The position numbers and the translations under genes were made by a program. From positions 1 to 43,003 of the forward strand of contig JAOTVL010000011.1 in assembly GCA_029863525.1 (NCBI GenBank): a DNA stretch of 43,003 nucleotides. Reading direction: 5' to 3'. This stretch comes from Gemmatimonadota bacterium (GTDB lineage Bacteria > Gemmatimonadota > Gemmatimonadetes > Longimicrobiales > Gaopeijiaceae). The notes under the pieces were generated by a model that worked only from the letters and a program-made list of their open reading frames with translations, was not told where the DNA came from and did not search any database. How positions within the stretch are numbered: position 1 is the stretch's first letter; the number at the start of each line of letters is the position of its first letter. Of the stretch, positions 8,488 to 16,561 are shown one piece after another.

Positions 8488-8629
8488 CCAGCACTCCTGC
8501 GCGTAGGGCTGTCGGATGCGGCAAGATAGGTGTCGGGCCGCGGGCGCGCGAGCACCCTGGCGGGCGTGGATCCCGGTGTTTTTCGGGAAAACCGAAAGCC
8601 TTGAGTGAGGCTGTCGATCGGGGGCATCA

Positions 8630-9664
8630 TTGGTGGTGCTCCCACCTGCCCTGCTCTCTGCTCTCCTCCCTCGTTTCGAGCGACCCGCCTTCGTCGGCCT
8701 GGCCGCCGTGATGGTCGTGTGCGGAACCTTGGAGGGGCAGCAGCCGTCGTTCGGTCCGCTGACGTACGAAGAGGGCTCGCCCTTGCAGCGGCTCGCGTAC
8801 ACCCCCGCCATCGAGGGCGCCGACGTGGTCGGACGCGGCGTGTGGGGAATCGACGTCCACAACGGCTTCTCGAACATCTTCGAGCAGGATTCGACCGCGA
8901 CCCACGTACTCTTCTTGGACATGGAGCGGCTCACCACGGCACTCACCCTGAGATGGGGTGCGACCGAACGGCTCGAGACGGGCGCGCGGCTGGCCCTGGA
9001 GACGACCGGAGGCGGAGCGCTCGACGACTTCATCGTCGGCTGGCACGATCGGCTCGGCTTCGGCAACGCCAACCGGGACCGGTTCCCGGCGGACGAATAC
9101 CGTCAGGTGCTGACGGACGGGAACGGGTCCGTGTACCTGGACAAGCCGGCCCAGACGTTCAGCATCCGAGACGTCCGCGCCTTCGCGAAATGGAGGGCCT
9201 GGCGGTCGCTCGACGGGCGGTCGGTGGTGAGCCTCAGGACCGTCCTGCGGATCCCCTCCGCGGGCCCACGCCAAGGCAACGACGGCGCCGACGGAGCCGC
9301 GATGGCGCTGTGGCGGGCGGGCATGGGTCCATGGTACATGCACGGCGTGGTCGGCCTCGCGCTCACGCACCGCAGCCCCGAGATGGAGCCGGTGCTCCGC
9401 CCGCACACGACCTTCGTCGCGGTGGCCGTGGAGCGCTCGCTCGGGCGTCGGCTGGCCGCGCTCGCGCAGATCCAGATTCAGTCGGCGGCGCTGCGCTCCT
9501 TCGACCACCGCGAGCTCGACCGCGCGCCGACCAACCTCCTCCTCGGACTCGCGGGCCGGGTAGGCGACGCGTGGACGTGGGACGCGAGCTTCCAGGAGGA
9601 CATCCCCGCCGACACGCCGGCGGTCGATTTCACGGTGACTCTCAGGGTCGGGCGGCGCTGGTAG
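8630..9664 (+). CDS. DUF3187-like outer-membrane barrel protein
   Basis: 344 residues with an N-terminal hydrophobic signal (FVGLAAVMVVCGTLEGQ) and a long series of alternating amphipathic strands ending in an aromatic residue (TLRVGRRW), typical of an outer-membrane barrel. Segments such as DVHNGFSNIF, ETGARLALETTGG and WHDRLGFGNANRDRFP resemble DUF3187. The start codon is uncertain: a TTG at 8630 and GTGs at 8633 and 8636 follow a GGGGG stretch. It is divergent from the Mo-hydroxylase operon and ends tail to tail with the flavoprotein gene, 15 bases apart. Specific function unknown. Confidence 0.8.
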   Translation: MVVLPPALLSALLPRFERPAFVGLAAVMVVCGTLEGQQPSFGPLTYEEGSPLQRLAYTPAIEGADVVGRGVWGIDVHNGFSNIFEQDSTATHVLFLDMERLTTALTLRWGATERLETGARLALETTGGGALDDFIVGWHDRLGFGNANRDRFPADEYRQVLTDGNGSVYLDKPAQTFSIRDVRAFAKWRAWRSLDGRSVVSLRTVLRIPSAGPRQGNDGADGAAMALWRAGMGPWYMHGVVGLALTHRSPEMEPVLRPHTTFVAVAVERSLGRRLAALAQIQIQSAALRSFDHRELDRAPTNLLLGLAGRVGDAWTWDASFQEDIPADTPAVDFTVTLRVGRRW

Positions 9665-9679
9665 CGACGATCGAACGTC

Positions 9680-10819
9680 TCAGCCCATGCGGGCGAACAA
9701 ATCGATGTGCGCCTCCACGATCCTGCGACGTGCCTCCTCGTCGGGCTCGAGCGACCAATCGCCCTCGACGCTCGTGCCCCCGAGCGCAATCCCGTCGCGC
9801 CTCGGAGACATGTGCACGAAGCCGTCGCCACCCTGCACGGCACTCCCGAACGTCGAGTAGTCGACCTCCTCCTGGGGCATGAGGAGGGTCAACTGGCCCT
9901 TGAGCGGCGTGAGCTCCGCGTCACCCACCAGCGTCCTCGCTCCCAGGCCCGAGCAGTTCACCACGATCGGCTCGGGTAGCGTCGCCAACCCTGACCGCGA
10001 CGCGAATCGCCGGATGACGATCGCGGCTCCGGCCTCGCGAACGTCCCGGACCAAACGGTCGAGGTAGATCGAAGGCTCGATCCGCAGCGACGGACGACGC
10101 ACCGCGAAAGGCGTCGGGAACGGATGCTCGCCTGGCCCGAACGTCGTGGCGCCTGTCCGGAGCTCGTCGGGCAAGAGCGCGTCCTGTCGAGCGTCCACCT
10201 CCACTGAGGGCGGGGAGAAGCGAAGCGCATAGCCGTCCATCCACGAGACGCCGTAGCCGCGCCCCACGAGGAGCTGCAGCTCGTGATACGCGAACCGCGC
10301 GGCCGACCGGAATTGAAAGTCCCAGGCGGGCGTTCGTCGCTCGCCGTCGATCAGCCCGGACGTGGGGGTCCAGCTCGCCAGCGACATGTTCGAGGTGGTG
10401 TTCGGCGGCACGTCGGCGGCGTAGATCGTCACGTCGAAGCCGCGGCGCTGCAGTTGACGCGCGGTGGTGAGGCCGACGACCCCGGCTCCGATGACCGCGG
10501 CGTCGCGTTCCGGCCGCTCCAGCGCGAGCTCCGCGGCCATGCGTCCCGTGCCCCACGAGAGAGACATCCCCGACCCGCCATGCCCGAAGTTGTGGATCAG
10601 CATCTTCGCGCCGAGGCGCTCGGCGTCGAGCCTGAACCCAGACGGTCGGTACGGTCGGAGGCCGACGGTCGTCCTGATGACGCGATCCCAGGACGCACGG
10701 ACAGGTGAGAGACGGCGGACGGCGTCGAAACGATCCAGCCTCCGGGTCGGAGCGCATCCATGCGCAAGCAGGGCACCCAGACCCACACCAGCGCAGCGAA
10801 TCGCGGTTCGTCGATCCAT
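9680..10819 (-). CDS. D-amino-acid-oxidase-like FAD flavoprotein, circularly permuted, exported lipoprotein
   Basis: 379 residues. The N-terminus (MDRRTAIRCAGVGLGALLAHGC) combines a twin arginine with a lipobox-like Cys22, so export and lipidation are likely. The order of DAO landmarks is unusual. GLRPYRPSG (residues 53-61) and the HNFGHGGSG motif (76-84), which close the C-terminus of D-amino-acid oxidases, come before the Rossmann GAGVVGL motif (111-117). The protein then ends at the GGTSVEGDW...FARMG segment that precedes GLRP in normal relatives. The fold is therefore complete but circularly permuted. The start follows GGAGG at 5 bases. Substrate unknown; an extracytoplasmic D-amino acid or other amine is a reasonable guess. 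Confidence 0.9.
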   Translation of the reverse strand: MDRRTAIRCAGVGLGALLAHGCAPTRRLDRFDAVRRLSPVRASWDRVIRTTVGLRPYRPSGFRLDAERLGAKMLIHNFGHGGSGMSLSWGTGRMAAELALERPERDAAVIGAGVVGLTTARQLQRRGFDVTIYAADVPPNTTSNMSLASWTPTSGLIDGERRTPAWDFQFRSAARFAYHELQLLVGRGYGVSWMDGYALRFSPPSVEVDARQDALLPDELRTGATTFGPGEHPFPTPFAVRRPSLRIEPSIYLDRLVRDVREAGAAIVIRRFASRSGLATLPEPIVVNCSGLGARTLVGDAELTPLKGQLTLLMPQEEVDYSTFGSAVQGGDGFVHMSPRRDGIALGGTSVEGDWSLEPDEEARRRIVEAHIDLFARMG

Positions 10820-10983
10820 GAGACCTCCATCACGGGATCGGGCATCTTATCGCACCGTCCGCCGCCCGTGAAGAGTCGCGAACCGGCACCGACGACGTTC
10901 ATGACGTGGTCTCGATGACGGATCGAGGCGGCCGATCCCGAACGGTGCGGAGCCAGCGTCGTCGACCATATGACCAGACGATC

Positions 10984-11017
10984 GAAGGGAGCCGCTCCCA
11001 GAGGAGCGGCTCCCTTC
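10984..11017 (-). terminator. Perfect 15-base-pair hairpin terminator after the sigma-54-type lipoprotein gene
   Basis: GAAGGGAGCCGCTCC / GGAGCGGCTCCCTTC with a 4-base loop, about 50 bases past the stop of the minus-strand lipoprotein gene (11067). The stem is perfect and very GC-rich. T-richness is modest on either side, so the strand is assigned from context. Confidence 0.75.
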
Positions 11018-11066
11018 TTCCTGCCACTGAGCGGTGCCGGGCGCGACCGAACGCGCCCGACCGAGA

Positions 11067-11894
11067 TCAGTTCTCGATTTCGATGAAGGTGAAGCCGTCG
11101 TCCATCTCGAGCTCGAACTCGAGCATCCGACCGGTCGTGACGTAATCGTAGAGATGCAGTTCCAGAACCGAACCGTCGGACCGCTTGAACCAGATGTCGG
11201 GCCGAACGTCGACTCTGAGGTCCGGATTCGCATCGCCCTCACCGATCACCAGCGGCGGAACCAGCTCCCGCTCGATCTCGATCTCTGCCTCGATGTAGAC
11301 GCTGAAGTTCGACGTCTCGCCGATTTCCGGCGTGAAGGACCCGACCACCAATGCCGTGGCCTTCCGTGGCCAATTGTCGAACTCGAGCAGGATGGCCGCG
11401 CGCAGGTCCGCGATCTCCGCGGCGAACTCGGTGTCCTCCTCGTCGTCCTCGAGGTCCTCGATCTCGAACTCGAGCTCCTCGTACGTGCCGGGGGGAATGA
11501 GGCCCACGAAGGCCTCCACCGGCGTCCCGTCCAAAGGCAGATCGAGGAGCCGCGGCGGCGCTTCGAAGTCCGCGCAGTCGTTGGTCGCGGGCAGATCGTC
11601 GTTGCAGACGTCGTCCTCGCCGTCGAGCTCCACCTCGGCGACGATGAGCCGGATCTCTTCGATGATCAGCGTGCCGTTCGTGCCTTCGATGGTCAACGGG
11701 TCTCCGGCCACGTTCATCGGTCCGACGGGGGCCGGCCCGTTGGAAGTCATCGCCGCGGACGCGGTGGAGACCGCGAAGTTCACCGCGACGCTCCTGGGGT
11801 CGTTCACGTTCAGCGAGTCGCCGCAGGCGGCGAGGGCGGTGACCGCGAGCGCGACCGCCGCCATCCGAGTAGTCGAACCAGTATTCGGGCTCAT
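11067..11894 (-). CDS. Lipoprotein with acidic beta-rich domain, target of the sigma-54 module
   Basis: 275 residues from the ATG at 11894 (GGAG about 8 bases upstream). The signal peptide ends in a lipobox, ALAAC, with Cys24 as the lipidation site, followed by GDSLNVNDPRS. The mature part is strongly acidic (IEDLEDDEEDTE) and beta-rich. It has a PPGTYEELEFEIEDL segment typical of DUF4382-like surface domains, and two Cys (DDVCNDD and TNDCADF) that could form a disulfide. The gene is divergent from the NtrC-type activator gene and has a -24/-12 sigma-54 promoter upstream at 11946-11961. A second DUF4382-like lipoprotein lies on the other side of the activator (14908-15603). Role unknown; a cell-surface or periplasmic effector is inferred. 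Confidence 0.8.
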   Translation of the reverse strand: MSPNTGSTTRMAAVALAVTALAACGDSLNVNDPRSVAVNFAVSTASAAMTSNGPAPVGPMNVAGDPLTIEGTNGTLIIEEIRLIVAEVELDGEDDVCNDDLPATNDCADFEAPPRLLDLPLDGTPVEAFVGLIPPGTYEELEFEIEDLEDDEEDTEFAAEIADLRAAILLEFDNWPRKATALVVGSFTPEIGETSNFSVYIEAEIEIERELVPPLVIGEGDANPDLRVDVRPDIWFKRSDGSVLELHLYDYVTTGRMLEFELEMDDGFTFIEIEN

Positions 11895-11945
11895 GTCTCT
11901 TGCTCCGTAAAGAAAGTCGAAGTCGGGTGCCACGCTGGGGAGAGA

Positions 11946-11961
11946 AGCAAGCACGATGCCA
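11946..11961 (-). promoter_or_regulatory. Sigma-54 (-24/-12) promoter of the lipoprotein gene
   Basis: On the minus strand the sequence reads TGGCATCGTGCTTGCT. It has the invariant GG and GC with exact sigma-54 spacing (consensus TGGCACG-N4-TTGCW) and mismatches only at the two positions after TGGCA. Predicted transcription start is near 11935, giving a 41-base leader that contains the ribosome site of the gene at 11894. Confidence 0.75.
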
Positions 11962-12068
11962 GAATATCTAAGTGCATGAGCCACAACGCTTTTCTCTCTC
12001 ATTCGGAGGCCCCCGGTCGTGGCGTCGCAGCGAGGAGGCACCAGTTTTTCGCACGCAGACGGGCCACA

Positions 12069-12084
12069 TGCATTATTTTGGTGC

Positions 12085-12085
<1 letters not shown>
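12069..12085. promoter_or_regulatory. 17-base palindromic site A, candidate enhancer for the NtrC-type activator
   Basis: TGCATTATTTTGGTGCA, an inverted repeat centred at 12077, about 142 bases upstream of the predicted start of the lipoprotein transcript. It matches site B (13460-13476) at 13 of 17 positions. It ends on the A of the activator's own ATG, so binding could also repress the activator gene. Confidence 0.5.
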
Positions 12086-13449
<1,364 letters not shown>

Positions 13450-13459
13450 GGCTGCGCTC

Positions 13460-13476
13460 CGCACCATTTCGGTGCA
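13460..13476. promoter_or_regulatory. 17-base palindromic site B, candidate enhancer
   Basis: CGCACCATTTCGGTGCA, a near-perfect inverted repeat (GCACC-N5-GGTGC) centred at 13468, about 131 bases before the predicted start of the TPR-lipoprotein transcript. Shared with site A in the pattern YGCAYYATTTYGGTGCA. A weaker related sequence starts at 13501. It begins 11 bases after the activator stop, so it could instead be read as a small hairpin, but its 5-bp stem is poor for a terminator. Confidence 0.5.
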
Positions 13477-13572
13477 CACGCGGGGCTCCGATCACCTCGG
13501 CGCACCCGGAATGGGCGACTCATTCGGGCGGAACCGATTGCCCCGCATACGCTTGTGCCATCCGGCCACTCC

Positions 13573-13588
13573 TGGCACGTCCCCTGCT
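13573..13588 (+). promoter_or_regulatory. Sigma-54 (-24/-12) promoter of the TPR-lipoprotein operon
   Basis: TGGCACGTCCCCTGCT has a perfect TGGCACG -24 block and a correctly spaced -12 GC; the only core deviation is C for T at the first position of TTGC. The predicted transcription start is near 13599, only about 3 bases before the ATG at 13602, implying an almost leaderless message or a slightly different start. Confidence 0.7.
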
Positions 13589-13601
13589 CTCGAGATAGGG
13601 C

Positions 13602-14915
13602 ATGAAGCGCCTGACCATCGACGGCCTCCGTGCCTTCCTCCCCGAGCTCGACGAGCTGCGACCCCTGGTCGACCATCTCCTCGCCTCCTCCCGCGTCGAC
13701 GAGACGCGGACCTGGTCGGAGTCCGGAGAGCTCGGCACGGCGGGCAGTCGATTGGTCGACGCCGCCGAGTTGCTCCAGAGGAGCCAGGCCCTGGCGGAGC
13801 GGGAGCACGAGCACGCCCGGACGATGTTCGGGCTGATCGCGGAGGCGATTGCGCATGTCGAGGCGGGTCGCCACGACGAAGCGGCGAGCGCGCTACTCCG
13901 TGCGGCGGCGCTGGAGGAGGCTCGGGACCGACCGGATCGGGCGGAGGCGTACGCGCACGGCGCCTTTGAGCTCGTCCGCGGAAGGCGCGCGGAGGAGTCG
14001 CTCGCGTCGGTGGCGCTCCGACGACGCGCCAGGGCCCGCCGCACGCTGGGTCGGTATCGCGAGGCCTCTCGGGATTACGAGGAGGCCCACACGATCGCCG
14101 AGGCGGCAAGCGATCCGCGAGGGGCGGCCGAAGCGCTCATTGGCGCGGGCAACGTGTACGAGGAACAGGGGCTCTGGAGCGACGCCGAGGCGAGGTACAG
14201 GAGCGCCCTCTCCGTGCTCGACGCCCTGGAAGGGCCCGTGCCGGAGCATTGGCATGCCCTGTTGAACCTCCATGTCGTCCTGCGCTCGGCCGGCTCACTC
14301 GAGGCTTCGGTGGAACCGCTCGAGCGGGCATCGGAGATCGCGGCCGCCCTCGACGACTCCGGAGCCGCCGCGTTCCTCCAGAACGCGCGTGGTCAGCTGC
14401 GCATGGCGCACGAGGACTTCCCGGCGGCGGAGGAGCACCTGCGGCGTGCGCTCGGCGCGAGCGGGTCTCCACGGGCGGCGATCACCATCCGACTCAACCT
14501 CGCCGAGTGTCTGCTCGCGCAGGGGAAGAGCCTGGATGCAGCAGAAGAAGCGCGCCGCGCCGAAAAGGAGTCGTTGATGGCCCGACTGCCTCAGAAGCTT
14601 CCCGAGGTGTACCGAATCCTCGGCCGGATCGCGGCGCACGAAGGCAGCACCAACGCCTTCGTGCTCTTCGAGCGGGCCCTGGAAATCGTTGCCGATCGCG
14701 GGCTTCCCTCGCTCGAACGGGCCCAGACCCTCCAGGCGTACGCCGAGGCCGAGCGACGGGTCGGAGACGAGGAGACCGCCGCGGGACTGCACGAAGAAGC
14801 CGACCGGCTCTACTCCGAGCTCGGCATCGAACGAATGAGAAGAGCGTGGTCGGACCGCTTCGACGCGGGGCGGGACGGCCCAAAACGGGACATCAAAGGA
14901 ACGCGAGATGATTAG
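13602..14915 (+). CDS. Tetratricopeptide-repeat protein, sigma-54 target
   Basis: 437 residues, helical throughout. Several TPR units are visible from about residue 80: AIAHVEAGRHDEAASALLRAA, then repeats around 115-180 (RTLGRYREASRDYEEAHTIA), 185-225 (GNVYEEQGLWSDAEARYRSA), 275-330 and 350-420. Residues 1-75 form a non-TPR helical cap with no signal peptide, so the protein should be cytoplasmic. The ATG at 13602 lacks a clear ribosome site and nearly coincides with the predicted sigma-54 transcript start. It overlaps the next gene by 8 bases (ATGATTAG), so the TPR protein and lipoprotein are co-expressed. TPR proteins beside such activators could serve as the sensory input or a scaffold; this is inference. 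Confidence 0.85.
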   Translation: MKRLTIDGLRAFLPELDELRPLVDHLLASSRVDETRTWSESGELGTAGSRLVDAAELLQRSQALAEREHEHARTMFGLIAEAIAHVEAGRHDEAASALLRAAALEEARDRPDRAEAYAHGAFELVRGRRAEESLASVALRRRARARRTLGRYREASRDYEEAHTIAEAASDPRGAAEALIGAGNVYEEQGLWSDAEARYRSALSVLDALEGPVPEHWHALLNLHVVLRSAGSLEASVEPLERASEIAAALDDSGAAAFLQNARGQLRMAHEDFPAAEEHLRRALGASGSPRAAITIRLNLAECLLAQGKSLDAAEEARRAEKESLMARLPQKLPEVYRILGRIAAHEGSTNAFVLFERALEIVADRGLPSLERAQTLQAYAEAERRVGDEETAAGLHEEADRLYSELGIERMRRAWSDRFDAGRDGPKRDIKGTRDD

Positions 14916-15603
14916 ATGGTATCGACGGACACCGAGTGCGCAGCTCCTGAGCACGCTGGCGGTGCTCGGCCTCGCCGGGTGCGGGAATTTGACGGCCGGT
15001 GGCTTCGGAGAAGCGATCGTCGTCATGTCGGGCGACGCGCCGGACGACGGTGCGAGCCCGCAGACTTCGAATGCGCAGAGTGCGAGCCCACAATCGTCGA
15101 GCGTGGTCTCGAGCCCCCGGCCATTCGACTCGGCAGCCTTGGTTTCGTCGCCGGGCCCTTCGAGCCATGACGATTCGCCTGAGGGCGAGGTCGAAGCGGA
15201 GTTCAGCCTCTTCCTCGTGGCGGGCGACGGCGATCTCGTGCCCCTGACGAACGGCGACATCCGCGTCCGAGTGGACCTCGAGGGCGTCGAAGAGCCCCAG
15301 ATCGCCTCCCGGTCCGTCACCGCGACCACCTACACCGGGCTCCGAATGGTCTTCACCGAGATCGAGGCGGAGGTCGACGCGGGGCTGATCATCGGCGGCG
15401 AGCCGGTCACCGGCCCCATCGACGTGGAAATCGACATTGTGCTACCGGTCACGAAGCCGCTGGACCTCGAGATCGGCGATGGCGAGCGCGTCGAGATCTT
15501 GATCGACCTCAACGCCGAACGTTGGCTCCTCGCGGTCGATCCGGTGACCAAGACCGTGGACGCTCAAGTGTTCGCGGAGCTCGTCTCCGTGGTGGTTCGG
15601 TAG
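14908..15603 (+). CDS. DUF4382-like lipoprotein co-transcribed with the TPR protein
   Basis: 231 residues. Signal peptide with lipobox GLAGC (Cys25), then a Ser/Pro/Asp-rich linker of about 70 residues and a beta-rich C-terminal domain. Segments YTGLRMVFTEIEAEVD, GGEPVTGPIDVEIDI and VEILIDLNAERWLLAVDP resemble DUF4382-type domains and a common Gemmatimonadota lipoprotein pattern. The ATG overlaps the TPR stop and follows AAAGGAA. It is the second lipoprotein flanking the sigma-54 activator, with the same overall design as that at 11067-11894 but low direct sequence similarity. Ends tail to tail with the methyltransferase gene, 9 bases apart. Confidence 0.82.
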   Translation: MIRWYRRTPSAQLLSTLAVLGLAGCGNLTAGGFGEAIVVMSGDAPDDGASPQTSNAQSASPQSSSVVSSPRPFDSAALVSSPGPSSHDDSPEGEVEAEFSLFLVAGDGDLVPLTNGDIRVRVDLEGVEEPQIASRSVTATTYTGLRMVFTEIEAEVDAGLIIGGEPVTGPIDVEIDIVLPVTKPLDLEIGDGERVEILIDLNAERWLLAVDPVTKTVDAQVFAELVSVVVR

Positions 15604-15612
15604 GCGAGGCGG

Positions 15613-16449
15613 CTAGGGGCGTATCGCGGCCAGGAACGTGCGTCGAATGAGACCCGCGCGGATGCCGGCGAGCATGCTCGTGCGGCGGTCCAGCTCGTAT
15701 TGATACTCCTCGTCACCCTCGGCCCGACGGAGCTCCGTCTCTTCGGACCGGAGACCGCCCAGTAGATCCGCGACGGCGCGCTCGAACTCCTCGGTGAGGT
15801 CCTCCTCGCGCACGACGTCGAAGCCGACCGAGCGGACCATCGAGCACAGCGCGGCTGAGGCACGGACCTCCGCGGGGCCCAGCTCCGCGGCGCGCGTCAG
15901 CTCTTCATTGGACAGCCCGGGCGTGGTCTCGATCACGACCACCACCAAGCGACCTCCGGGTCGAAGCACCCGAAAACATTCTCTCGACACGGAGAGCTTG
16001 TCCTCCAGTCAACACAGGACGTCTGCGTGACAGACCCCGTCGAACGAGGCGTCCGGGAACGGAAGCCGACGGCCATCGGCTCGAACGACCGTGCCGCGAA
16101 GCGCGGGCCCCGCAGCGACCCCGGGCAGCGGCGCCCGTTGCACCAGCCTCGTCGCCGCCTCCCGCAGCGCGTTCATCGGAAGGTCGGTCACCACCAACGA
16201 GCAGCCGGATTCGGCCGCCACGTGCGTCCCTGGCCAACCACGACCGCCCCCGACGTCGAGCAATCGACCTTCGGGCCCGAGGTCCAGCGCAACGCGGATC
16301 CGCTCGGCCTGGTCGAGCGTCGTGTACCCGTTGACCACGTCCGACCCGAGCGCGTCAGCGCGCAGCTTTCCCGCCGGGGCGGACGCGAACGCCTCGTACT
16401 TCTCCCAGTGGCTTCGGCGTCGCCGCCCGTCTCGCTCGGGACCGGTCAT
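15613..16449 (-). pseudogene. SAM-dependent methyltransferase (Methyltransf_11-like) interrupted by one in-frame TGA
   Basis: Two halves lie in the same frame, separated only by TGA at 16011-16009 (codon 147). The first half has the SAM-binding motif I LLDVGGGRGWPG and the motif FPDASFDGVCHADVLC; the second continues with LEDKLSVSRECFRVLRPGGR, the normal next segment of this family. The downstream half stays open for 132 codons. A nonsense change from TGG (Trp) is the simplest explanation. An alternative is read-through or selenocysteine: a 5-bp stem with a six-base GU-containing loop (CTCTC-CGTGTC-GAGAG, 15996-15981) starts 12 bases after the TGA, as in bacterial SECIS elements. The start at 16449 has no clear ribosome site. 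Substrate unknown. Confidence 0.75.
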
Positions 16450-16561
16450 CGAGGGCCGTTACGGGGCATTGTGATCATTGTCCGTCCTTGGCAGTTTCCG
16501 GTCGACTGTCAAACCCGCGCGGCTCCCCCGCTCGCCGCCCAAGCCATCGCCGACACCGTAC

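Noticed and set aside
8579-8593. GTTTT-TCGGG-AAAAC hairpin in the divergent region before the DUF3187 gene
   Set aside because: Short AT stem with no recognised regulator motif; too weak to call an operator or terminator.
11922-11937. Second sigma-54-like sequence (TGGCACC...) closer to the lipoprotein gene
   Set aside because: The -12 GC is not at the right position; the upstream match at 11946-11961 is better.
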